Positions 1 to 5,674 are shown, numbered from the stretch's first letter. The stretch is 5,867 nt of DNA from Ruminococcus sp. (GCA_014799765.1 JAAVHK010000037.1:1-5867), one strand, 5' to 3'. Translations and numbers: made by a program. Notes: generated by a model from the sequence alone, not told the origin.

Positions 1-18
1 CCGGAGCGGATTTTTATT
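1..18. terminator. Half of a probable terminator cut by the window edge
   Basis: A GC-rich arm, CCGGAGCGGA, at positions 1-10 is followed on the plus strand by TTTTTATTT. This looks like the right arm and U-tract of an intrinsic terminator whose left arm lies outside the window. It would end a plus-strand gene to the left, and might also serve the minus-strand gene whose stop codon is at 19-21 if a T-run follows on the minus strand outside the window. The pairing partner cannot be seen, so this is a tentative call. Confidence 0.35.
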
Positions 19-414
19 TCAGTTCTGTTCTATGAATGTTATTTCAACGTCCTTGTCCTCTATGAATACCGGTTCATTGTAGTCGACTACGTAAGCCTGT
101 TGTATTAAAGTTTCTTCAGCTTCCTCGTAACATACATCTTCCTGCTCAATGATTTCCTGTACTGCTTCCGCATAGTTGTCACCGTTCTGTATGACGTATG
201 TTTTTCCGATTACTACATTTTCAACGGCTTCTTCTACCGGCTCTGAAACTGCTACGGATTTTTCTTCCGACGGTTTTTCCGGTTTATTGAAAAGCTGTAC
301 TATTTCCGAAACATTCGCCAGAAACGATGTAGCACCGACTACTACACCCACTACAACACCGAATCCAAACCCGAAACCGCTTTTTTTATCGTTGTTTTTA
401 TCAAATTCGCCCAT
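19..414 (-). CDS. Unrecognised small membrane-anchored protein with acidic C-terminal part
   Basis: I do not recognise this 131-residue protein. A short charged N-terminus (residues 1-11, with KNNDKK) is followed by a glycine/phenylalanine/valine-rich hydrophobic stretch at about residues 13-35 (GFGFGFG, then VVVGVVVGATSFL) that could form one membrane span or a glycine-zipper-like helix. Residues 44-66 are rich in Pro, Glu, Lys and Ser and look like a flexible linker. Residues 70-131 are strongly acidic with hydrophobic alternation (EEAEETLIQQAYVV, DKDVEITFIEQ) and may form a small folded domain; the only cysteine is C95. By the positive-inside rule the C-terminal part would lie outside, which is inference. 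The ATG start has a GGAGG Shine-Dalgarno (423-427) 8 nt upstream and a near-consensus promoter, which together make the gene convincing. It is separated from the lysozyme gene upstream by a strong terminator, so the two do not form an operon. Confidence 0.8.
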   Translation of the reverse strand: MGEFDKNNDKKSGFGFGFGVVVGVVVGATSFLANVSEIVQLFNKPEKPSEEKSVAVSEPVEEAVENVVIGKTYVIQNGDNYAEAVQEIIEQEDVCYEEAEETLIQQAYVVDYNEPVFIEDKDVEITFIEQN

Positions 415-455
415 TTTTCTGACCTCCGTTTTTTAAAAAAATTGTCTTTTTTTAC

Positions 456-484
456 ATTATATCACGAAAAAAATAAGAAGTCAA
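456..484 (-). promoter_or_regulatory. Sigma-A-type promoter of the small membrane protein gene
   Basis: On the minus strand a -35 box TTGACT (479-484) and a perfect -10 box TATAAT (456-461) are separated by exactly 17 bp. A TG one base before the -10 makes it an extended -10 promoter (GTGATATAAT). The predicted start near 449 gives a leader of about 35 nt containing A and U tracts and a GGAGG ribosome binding site. No operator-like repeat overlaps it, so strong constitutive expression is the simplest reading. Confidence 0.85.
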
Positions 485-500
485 GTCATATTTTTTTTAT

Positions 501-533
501 AAAAAAAATTCCCCCACATAGTGTATGTGGGGG
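501..533 (-). terminator. Intrinsic terminator after the GH25 lysozyme gene
   Basis: A perfect 10-bp stem (511-520 with 524-533, arm CCCCCACATA) closes a 3-nt loop. On the minus strand it is followed by AA and then eight Ts (508-501). It lies 8 bases past the lysozyme stop codon and insulates the membrane protein gene downstream. Confidence 0.92.
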
Positions 534-540
534 GAGTAAT

Positions 541-1236
541 TTATAATTCAGTGAGTTCGCCGGAATAATTTACGCCGTCTATGGTTGCGGTAATACTGAC
601 CGTCTTTTTGTCCGGAGGTGTTTTCGGATAGCCGTTTAAACCTGCTCTTTTCATGTCTGCCGGATAGTCAACATAACATTCGTCCAAATCCACGTTACCG
701 CTTATACCCTCTAATGTTCCGGTGGCGGATTTCTGCCATATACCGTATGTGCCGTCATAAGCCGGTGCTTCCGGTACGTAATCCGCTACCCATATCGCAT
801 ATCTTACCTTTATATCGTCCGTGACGTAGTTGTTAAGATAATACGAACTCATATACAGTCCTACCCAGTAACCTGAATTTTCCATAGTATCCATAAATGC
901 CTTTATTATCGCACTTACAGCTTCCTTACCCAGTTCAAACTGTCCGGATTGTTCAACGTCATAATATATAGGATATTCAAATTTCTTACCCTTTATTACT
1001 TCCAGACACGCCTGTGCTTCCAGTACGGCTTCTTCCGGCGTGACAGCATACGAAAACCAGTACGCACCACACGGAATATTATTATTCCTGCAACCGTTAT
1101 AATTTTCGTCAAAATATTTGTCTTTCTGTGTGACAAGTCTTCCGTAACCGGCACGGATTATACAGAAATCGGTCTTTACTTTCTGCCAGTCGACAAGCCC
1201 CTGCCATTCAGAAACGTCTATACCATTTGTTGCCAT
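541..1236 (-). CDS. GH25-family lysozyme (N-acetylmuramidase), no signal peptide
   Basis: This is a glycoside hydrolase family 25 muramidase, a family that cleaves the MurNAc-GlcNAc beta-1,4 bond of peptidoglycan. The 231 residues are almost entirely one catalytic barrel. GIDVSEWQG at 5-13 carries the conserved Asp (D7), YYDVEQ at 91-96 carries the D93/E95 pair (E95 the likely proton donor), and the C-terminal VDLDE at 182-186 supplies the last conserved Asp. GYWVGLYMSSYY (122-133) and IWVADY (148-153) match usual family blocks. A 27-residue tail (205-231), starting with KTPPDKK and ending in beta-strand-like VSITATIDGVNYSGELTEL, is not a cell-wall-binding repeat I recognise. There is no signal peptide, so a phage-endolysin-like origin or non-classical release is possible (inference), yet no holin, amidase or other phage gene is nearby. 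The ATG start is set by GAGGTGAT 5 nt upstream and by the catalytic GIDVSEWQG at the very N-terminus. Confidence 0.95.
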   Translation of the reverse strand: MATNGIDVSEWQGLVDWQKVKTDFCIIRAGYGRLVTQKDKYFDENYNGCRNNNIPCGAYWFSYAVTPEEAVLEAQACLEVIKGKKFEYPIYYDVEQSGQFELGKEAVSAIIKAFMDTMENSGYWVGLYMSSYYLNNYVTDDIKVRYAIWVADYVPEAPAYDGTYGIWQKSATGTLEGISGNVDLDECYVDYPADMKRAGLNGYPKTPPDKKTVSITATIDGVNYSGELTEL

Positions 1237-1254
1237 GTAACATCACCTCATAAT

Positions 1255-1284
1255 ACAATATGACGGTTTTATAATTATTGTCAC
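1255..1284 (-). promoter_or_regulatory. Weak candidate promoter for the GH25 gene
   Basis: The best minus-strand match in the short gap is GTGACA (1279-1284) and TATTGT (1255-1260) with an 18-bp spacer. It begins directly at the end of the T-tract of the preceding terminator. One -35 and two -10 mismatches make it much weaker than the other promoters in the window. The gene may instead rely partly on read-through from the aminotransferase gene. Confidence 0.3.
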
Positions 1285-1314
1285 AAAAAAATCCGGCACT
1301 TCAGGAGTACCGGA
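1285..1314 (-). terminator. Intrinsic terminator after the aminotransferase gene
   Basis: A 9-bp stem (1306-1314 with 1292-1300, one G-U pair when read as minus-strand RNA) and a 5-nt loop are followed on the minus strand by seven Ts (1291-1285). A matching T run at 1316-1322 on the plus strand makes the structure look bidirectional, although no plus-strand gene ends here. It starts 9 bases past the aminotransferase stop codon. Confidence 0.9.
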
Positions 1315-1323
1315 CTTTTTTTA

Positions 1324-2601
1324 TTACTTTTCGGAAAGAATCTTTTCAGCACTTGCGAGTTTAACACATATGATAAATAATTCCATAGCCTTTTTAAGTT
1401 CGTCCATGGACGGATAAGTAGGTGCAAGTCTGATATTTTTATCGTCGGGGTCTTTACCGTATGGGAATGTAGCACCTGCTCCGGTAAGCGTTACACCGGC
1501 TTCCGCACATAACTGTACTATTCTTTTTGCACAACCGTCAGGAGCGTTGAAAGATATGAAATAACCACCTTGCGGAACAGTCCAGTTACCGATACCAAGC
1601 GGTGCGATTTCCTTTTCAAGAACTTCGCATACGTGTGTGAATTTAGGTGCAATAATTTCCCTGTGTTTGTTCATGTGTTCGCACATACCGGCGAAATCCT
1701 TGAAAAATTTCACGTGGCGTAACTGATTCATTTTATCGTAGCTGATAATGCTTATACCAAGATATTTCTTGAGTTCGTCAACATTCTTCTTGCTTGCACC
1801 CATTACGGCTACACCAGCCCCTGGGAAAGTTATTTTAGAAGTAGAGCCGAATATATAAACCATATCTTCATTACCGGCTTTTCTGGCTTCGTCAAGAATG
1901 TTAAGAATAATTGTCGGATTTTCTGTAAGATGATGTATACAGTATGCGTTATCCCAGAAAATACGGAAATCCTTTGCAAGCGGTCTGAGATTTGCGAAAC
2001 GCTTTACTGTTTCGTCACTGTAGGAAATGCCATCCGGATTGGAATACTGAGGTACACACCATATACCTTTTATGGATTCGTCATTTTCAACGAGATTTTC
2101 AATCATATCCATATCAGGACCTGTCGGGAGCATAGGAATGTTAATCATTTCAATGCCGAAAAATTCAGTAACCTTGAAATGTCTGTCGTAACCAGGTACA
2201 GGGCAGAGGAACTTAGGATTTTCAACCTGTGACCACGGCTTCTCACCGAGAACGCCTTTATTATAGGCTGTCTGTACAGCCCAGAACATAGCGTTAAGAC
2301 TGGAGTTACCGAAAATAATAACTTCTTCGTCAGAAACGCCAATCATATCGGCAAAAAATTTTTTTGCTTCGGGGATTCCGTCGAGCATACCGTAGTTGCG
2401 GACATCAACACCGTTTTCGCTCATGAAGTCGCCGTCGTCAAAAACACTGAGCATACCGAGACTAAGTTCAAGCTGTTCTTTACAGGGATTACCTCTTGAC
2501 ATATTAAGTTTAAGTCCGAGTGCCTTGAAATCATTGTACTGAGCTTCAGTTTCATTTCTGAAATTTTCAAGCTCATTTCTGTTCATCTGAAATAAATTCA
2601 T
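1324..2601 (-). CDS. PLP-dependent aminotransferase, group Ic (aspartate aminotransferase-like)
   Basis: This is a fold-type I pyridoxal-phosphate aminotransferase of 425 residues. It resembles the class I subgroup Ic proteins typified by the Corynebacterium glutamicum aspartate aminotransferase (Pfam Asp_aminotransf, earlier called Aminotran_MocR). Visible landmarks are SRGNPCKEQL (35-44) near the N-terminus, NYGMLDGIPEAK (69-80), SNPDG (187-191) with the cofactor-contacting Asn, DNAY (217-220) with the pyridine-nitrogen Asp D217, the Schiff-base lysine K256 in STSKITFPGAG, and R391 in IRLAPTYP, the expected substrate-carboxylate arginine. All key residues are intact and the length is full. 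There is no DNA-binding N-terminal domain, so it is an enzyme and not a MocR regulator. A transamination such as aspartate with 2-oxoglutarate is likely from the family, but the substrate is inferred. The ATG has AAAGGAGA upstream and a strong promoter. The gene is monocistronic and divergent from the dockerin gene. Confidence 0.95.
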   Translation of the reverse strand: MNLFQMNRNELENFRNETEAQYNDFKALGLKLNMSRGNPCKEQLELSLGMLSVFDDGDFMSENGVDVRNYGMLDGIPEAKKFFADMIGVSDEEVIIFGNSSLNAMFWAVQTAYNKGVLGEKPWSQVENPKFLCPVPGYDRHFKVTEFFGIEMINIPMLPTGPDMDMIENLVENDESIKGIWCVPQYSNPDGISYSDETVKRFANLRPLAKDFRIFWDNAYCIHHLTENPTIILNILDEARKAGNEDMVYIFGSTSKITFPGAGVAVMGASKKNVDELKKYLGISIISYDKMNQLRHVKFFKDFAGMCEHMNKHREIIAPKFTHVCEVLEKEIAPLGIGNWTVPQGGYFISFNAPDGCAKRIVQLCAEAGVTLTGAGATFPYGKDPDDKNIRLAPTYPSMDELKKAMELFIICVKLASAEKILSEK

Positions 2602-2647
2602 TTTCAGAAACTCTCCTTTACAAGAAATTTATAATTGTCCAGATATA

Positions 2648-2676
2648 AGTATATCACAGTAAGAAAAATTTTTCAA
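2648..2676 (-). promoter_or_regulatory. Promoter of the aminotransferase gene
   Basis: On the minus strand TTGAAA (2671-2676) and TATACT (2648-2653) are separated by 17 bp. A TG precedes the -10 by one base, giving an extended -10 (GTGATATACT). The predicted start near 2641 gives a leader of about 40 nt before the ATG at 2601, with AAAGGAGA as ribosome binding site. Confidence 0.85.
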
Positions 2677-2699
2677 GTGACAGCATAACAAATATTAAA

Positions 2700-2731
2700 G
2701 CTGAATTTTCATTTTTTTTGTGAATTTCAGC
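2700..2731. repeat. Imperfect inverted repeat in the divergent intergenic region
   Basis: The arms GCTGAATTTTCA (2700-2711) and TGAATTTCAGC (2721-2731) are near-perfect inverted copies that differ by a one-base bulge, separated by TTTTTTTTG. The repeat lies upstream of both the minus-strand -35 (2676) and the plus-strand -35 (2778). It could therefore be a binding site for a regulator acting on both genes, or simply a hairpin. No gene ends nearby, which argues against a terminator. Function is not shown by the sequence. Confidence 0.4.
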
Positions 2732-2777
2732 AAAAAATATGTTTTTCCGCCTGTATGCAGAAATACTTTTTATTCCA

Positions 2778-2806
2778 TTGACAAAATCATGAAATTATTG
2801 TATAAT
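2778..2806 (+). promoter_or_regulatory. Consensus sigma-A promoter of the dockerin gene
   Basis: TTGACA (2778-2783) and TATAAT (2801-2806) are both perfect consensus boxes separated by exactly 17 bp. The predicted start near 2813 gives a leader of about 46 nt ending in AGGAGGT (2844-2850), 8 nt before the ATG. This is the strongest promoter in the window and suggests high basal expression unless something represses it. Confidence 0.93.
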
Positions 2807-2858
2807 ATAATAAAAAATCAGAAGTGAATCGGGAATAATTTACAGGAGGTCTTTTTGT

Positions 2859-4103
2859 ATGAAAAAAATTTTTCTGCCGGTCATGTGTGCCATGGCGGTT
2901 TCGGGTATTTTTTCCGGAAATTCTTTTATGCCAGTCTATGCCGTAAATACGGAAAATGTTACGGCTGAACAGTCTGAAATATGGTTGACACTCGGCGAAC
3001 TGGACAGCGAAAACAATTCAATTCCGGAAATTCTTTCAAATTACGGCGAACTTTCCTATAACTACCGTGACCAGCTTGACAATAACAACAAAGCTGTATA
3101 TGATGCTTTATATCCGATTGTCGCTAATCCGTCCACCCAAAAAATAACAGTTACTCTCCCTGAACCTGTTACTGTTACTCTCAGTAAGTCACCGTCATCA
3201 GAATATCTTCCGGACGAAGAAAGACAGATTTTCAATGATGCCGTAATAAGCAACATGAAAAATGCTCTCGATACTCTTTTAATGGATAATCCGGAATTAT
3301 TCTGGTTTGACGAATTTAATCTCAAATTCGGTACGGTACAGACCGAACAATACAATTTTTTCAAGAAAAATTACAATATCACTATAACCGGTTTTAATTT
3401 CATGCCGGTTTACTATGAAAGTTATGAATCCATAGATGATATAATGGAATACAAGGCGAAACTTGAAAAGGCTGTAGAAGATATTCCGGAGCAGGCTGAC
3501 AGCAGATACGAACAACTGAAAAATATTCATGATTACATATGCAGATTCACTGATTATGATTTAAATGCACCGTTTGCACCGTCGGCAATCGGGGCTATTG
3601 TAGAGCCAGGGGTTGTATGTGAGGGCTATTCAAAGGCTTTCAAGCTTATTTGCGACAGTCTTGACATTCCGTGCGTTGTTGTTCTCGGAAATTTTGACGA
3701 CGAGGCAAGAACAGCTCATATGTGGAATTACGTACAAATGGAAGACGGTTTATGGTATGCCGTAGATGTCACGTGGGATGACCTCAACGACGACGAAAAC
3801 GGGAATATCCTCAAATATGAATATTTTCTGAAAGGTTCGGAGAGTTTCAATATAAAACATACTCCGTGCGGTGAACACAATTATATGAAAGTCGTTTATC
3901 CTGAAATTTCCGGAAAAGACTACATACCGGAAAATCCTGCCGGTGACCTCAACCACGACGGTAAAGTAAACGTAGCTGACCTCGTTTACTGTGCTAATGC
4001 GGTACTCGGTAAAGATACGGAATTTTCATGCGATTTCAATGAGGACGGTTACGTTGATTCTTTCGACGTCGTTCTGATGCGTAAACTTGTTATAAAACAA
4101 TAA
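2859..4103 (+). CDS. Secreted transglutaminase-like protein with C-terminal dockerin (cellulosome component)
   Basis: The 414-residue precursor begins with a signal peptide (MKKIF, hydrophobic core to about residue 24, likely cleavage after VYA at 28). Residues 35-215 form a largely helical N-terminal region that I cannot assign. A transglutaminase-like (papain-fold) domain follows at about 215-325 with an intact Cys-His-Asp set: C254 in GVVCEGYSKA, H287 in TAHMWNYV and D303 in YAVDVTWDD. Residues 362-414 are a dockerin type I-like module with two EF-hand-like calcium loops (D363, N365, D367, D374 and D392, N394, D396, D403). Dockerins plug enzymes into cohesins of cellulosome scaffoldins, so the protein should act outside the cell on that complex. 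The family includes cross-linking enzymes and cysteine proteases or amidases, so the actual reaction is unknown. The ATG has AGGAGGT 8 nt upstream. It is the only plus-strand gene here and is apparently monocistronic, ending in its own terminator. Confidence 0.95.
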   Translation: MKKIFLPVMCAMAVSGIFSGNSFMPVYAVNTENVTAEQSEIWLTLGELDSENNSIPEILSNYGELSYNYRDQLDNNNKAVYDALYPIVANPSTQKITVTLPEPVTVTLSKSPSSEYLPDEERQIFNDAVISNMKNALDTLLMDNPELFWFDEFNLKFGTVQTEQYNFFKKNYNITITGFNFMPVYYESYESIDDIMEYKAKLEKAVEDIPEQADSRYEQLKNIHDYICRFTDYDLNAPFAPSAIGAIVEPGVVCEGYSKAFKLICDSLDIPCVVVLGNFDDEARTAHMWNYVQMEDGLWYAVDVTWDDLNDDENGNILKYEYFLKGSESFNIKHTPCGEHNYMKVVYPEISGKDYIPENPAGDLNHDGKVNVADLVYCANAVLGKDTEFSCDFNEDGYVDSFDVVLMRKLVIKQ

Positions 4104-4108
4104 AAAAC

Positions 4109-4136
4109 TTCCGGTACAAGAGTACCGGAAATTTTT
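4109..4136. terminator. Bidirectional terminator between convergent genes
   Basis: A perfect 9-bp stem (4109-4117 with 4122-4130, arm TTCCGGTAC) with a 4-nt AAGA loop is followed by ATTTTT on the plus strand. On the minus strand it is followed by G and then six Ts (4107-4102). It sits between the stop codons of the dockerin gene (4103) and the FNT channel gene (4140), so it can end both transcripts. Confidence 0.92.
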
Positions 4137-4139
4137 CTG

Positions 4140-4769
4140 TCATTTTGTTTTTTCAAAACCTTTTCTTAAAAGAGGTATGAAAATTCCACCGGCGGAATTT
4201 CCTAAACTCATAACAATCAGATAACCGAAAGTCTTAAGTGACCACACCTGTGCAATCGAAAAATAAAACATATTCGCTACACAATGTTCAAATCCGCTGA
4301 GTATGAACACTACAACCGGCAGAAATATAGCCAACATCTTACCGGCGGTATTGTTTATTGTCTTGTAACCGTCGGCGGCAATAAACATCAGCATTCCGCA
4401 GAAAAACGCCAGTATAAAATTACTTGACAGTGTATCGCCTAATTTTATATCGCATATTCCCGACGCTTTTTCACTGATATTTTCCGCAATTCTCGTACAC
4501 AGAACAAGTCCGGCAGTAATCGCCGTGCCGATAAGATTTCCCAGCCATATCACAGCAAGGTCAAGCAGATATGCCGGTTTGTTTTCTACCGCATAACCTA
4601 CCTTGCCGGTAAAAAGATTGAAGCCGAAACTGAGAATCACGAAAAGACCCGTTCCGAAAAGAAAAGCCCCTATGTACTTGTTATCGCACGAAAGATAGAC
4701 AATTCCGCCGATACCTATGGCAAAGCCTGTTGCAACCGCTCTCAGCAGAATATCAATAAATCTCTTCAT
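4140..4769 (-). CDS. Formate/nitrite transporter (FNT) family channel
   Basis: The FNT family forms pentameric inner-membrane channels for small monovalent anions such as formate, nitrite or hydrosulfide. The 209 residues show six hydrophobic segments at about 10-28, 32-54, 68-91, 117-134, 144-170 and 180-200. Family hallmarks are present: NLFTGK (51-56) corresponds to the omega-loop between the broken halves of helix 2, SGFEHCVANMFYF (158-170) carries the conserved pore histidine H162, and SLGNSAGGI (188-196) matches the last-helix signature. It is shorter than E. coli FocA (285 residues) mainly at the termini and loops. In a fermentative anaerobe formate export is the likeliest job, but the substrate is inferred; a hydrosulfide or nitrite role cannot be excluded. 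The ATG is preceded by AAAGGAG 7 nt upstream and by a strong promoter lying just after the ttcA-like gene. It ends at the shared bidirectional terminator. Confidence 0.93.
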   Translation of the reverse strand: MKRFIDILLRAVATGFAIGIGGIVYLSCDNKYIGAFLFGTGLFVILSFGFNLFTGKVGYAVENKPAYLLDLAVIWLGNLIGTAITAGLVLCTRIAENISEKASGICDIKLGDTLSSNFILAFFCGMLMFIAADGYKTINNTAGKMLAIFLPVVVFILSGFEHCVANMFYFSIAQVWSLKTFGYLIVMSLGNSAGGIFIPLLRKGFEKTK

Positions 4770-4801
4770 TCTGACACTCCTTTCATTAATATTTCATATA
4801 T

Positions 4802-4830
4802 ATTATATCACTTAAATTTCAGAATGTAAA
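4802..4830 (-). promoter_or_regulatory. Promoter of the FNT channel gene
   Basis: On the minus strand TTTACA (4825-4830) and TATAAT (4802-4807) are separated by 17 bp, with an extended -10 TG (GTGATATAAT). The predicted start near 4795 gives a leader of about 26 nt. The -35 begins 8 bases past the ttcA-like stop codon, and I see no terminator between the two genes, so read-through from ttcA could add to expression. Confidence 0.85.
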
Positions 4831-4838
4831 GAAAAATT

Positions 4839-5654
4839 TCAAGTACCTCTGACGCTTTTTCCCTCGGAATAGCTGTCAAGAAAATGATGATATTCATTTC
4901 CGATATGATAGGAAATAAGAGTCTGCAAGTTGACGTTTTCAGCACTCCGGAAAATATTCATATCGACTTCCGGATTTACTTTCCGGAGTTCCGCAAGAAG
5001 TTTCTTTATCTCCATACGCTTTGAATTACCAGTTTTTTCAGATACCCTACAGGCACAGTCTATGAAACGCAGATTATTGAAATCCGACCATTTTACGATA
5101 TTTTCTTCCCTCACGAGATACAGAGGTCGTATAACTTCCATACCTTTATAATTTTCGCTATGGATTTTAGGCATCATGGTCTGCATCTGCGAACCGTAAA
5201 GCATACCCATGAGGATAGTTTCAATTACGTCGTCAAAATGGTGTCCGAGTGCTATTTTATTACAACCTGTTTCCTGTGCCGTTTTATAAAGATAACCTCT
5301 TCTCAGTCGGGAACACAGAAAACACGGATTATTTTTTTCTTCCGCAACCGAACTGAATATTCTGGTTTCGTAAAATTTTACCGGTAAATCCAGTATTTTC
5401 GCATTTTCTTCTATTTTCCGGAGATTTTCTTCATTATACCCCGGATTCATGACGATATATTCCAGATTGAATTTTACATTTCCGTACTTCTGCCAACGTT
5501 TCAGACATTCCGCCATAAGCATGGAATCTTTTCCACCCGATATACAAACTGCTATTCTGTCGCCGTCCTGAATAAGCTGATATGTCTTCAGACCTTTCAG
5601 AAAATTTTTCCATAGCGTATTATTAAATTCTTTTACAATACTATCCCCATACAA
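4839..5654 (-). CDS. ttcA: TtcA-type PP-loop tRNA 2-thiocytidine synthetase
   Basis: This 271-residue protein belongs to the N-type (PP-loop) ATPases that modify tRNA. TtcA adenylates and thiolates cytidine 32 in the anticodon loop using a [4Fe-4S] cluster. The PP-loop SGGKDS is at 39-44. PCFLCSRLRRG (110-120) gives the CxxC cluster ligands C111 and C114 and the TtcA-typical RLRRG; GHHFDD (137-142) and ET follow. A third cysteine region, DCACRV (199-204), supplies C200, matching the third cluster cysteine of E. coli TtcA; the partner cysteine sits as CxC instead of CxxC. No zinc-finger cysteines flank the core, which argues against TtuA. The start is TTG: an in-frame TAA lies two codons upstream, the next in-frame Met is residue 45 (past the PP-loop), and GGGGGA sits 7 nt upstream. 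The gene follows an rRNA/tRNA terminator directly, with no visible promoter. Family assignment is firm; the exact tRNA substrates are unknown. Confidence 0.9.
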   Translation of the reverse strand: MYGDSIVKEFNNTLWKNFLKGLKTYQLIQDGDRIAVCISGGKDSMLMAECLKRWQKYGNVKFNLEYIVMNPGYNEENLRKIEENAKILDLPVKFYETRIFSSVAEEKNNPCFLCSRLRRGYLYKTAQETGCNKIALGHHFDDVIETILMGMLYGSQMQTMMPKIHSENYKGMEVIRPLYLVREENIVKWSDFNNLRFIDCACRVSEKTGNSKRMEIKKLLAELRKVNPEVDMNIFRSAENVNLQTLISYHIGNEYHHFLDSYSEGKSVRGT

Positions 5655-5674
5655 ATTTTATTCCCCCATACAAA
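5645..5674 (-). repeat. 11-bp direct repeat spanning the ttcA ribosome binding site and start
   Basis: TTTGTATGGGG occurs twice on the minus strand, at 5674-5664 and 5655-5645, 19 bp apart. The upstream copy begins within the terminator T-tract and supplies the GGGG of the Shine-Dalgarno; the downstream copy holds the TTG start codon. The out-of-frame ATG in the upstream copy opens a three-codon reading frame ending at 5658, just before the TTG. It may be a small duplication or chance. Confidence 0.55.

Noticed and set aside
176..436. Plus-strand open frame encoding a Pro/Thr repeat (TTTPTTTPNPNPKP)
   Set aside because: It is the antisense of the Gly/Val-rich segment of the minus-strand membrane protein gene, which has a promoter and ribosome binding site; the plus frame has neither.
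19..1236. Holin/endolysin pair made of the small membrane protein and the GH25 gene
   Set aside because: A strong terminator and a separate near-consensus promoter lie between them, the order is reversed from the usual one, and no other phage gene is present.
949..1263. Plus-strand open frame across the lysozyme gene
   Set aside because: It lies wholly opposite a gene with intact catalytic motifs and shows no ribosome binding site or recognisable domain.
1281..1475. Minus-strand open frame overlapping the end of the aminotransferase gene
   Set aside because: It is an out-of-frame shadow reading through the terminator hairpin, with no start signal.
1324..2601. MocR/GntR-type transcription factor
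   Set aside because: There is no N-terminal winged-helix domain; the protein is only the aminotransferase fold.
2700..2731. Inverted repeat as an intrinsic terminator
   Set aside because: The stem is AT-rich and bulged, no gene ends nearby on either strand, and it sits between two divergent promoters.
4839..5654. tRNA-Ile lysidine synthetase TilS, attractive because the adjacent tRNA looks like Ile2
   Set aside because: The protein has the CxxC-SRLRRG block, a third conserved cysteine and the SGGKDS loop of TtcA, and lacks the TilS C-terminal domains.
4839..5654. TtuA-type 2-thioribothymidine synthetase
   Set aside because: The N- and C-terminal zinc-finger cysteines of TtuA are absent; the PP-loop is near residue 39 with no preceding CxxC pairs.
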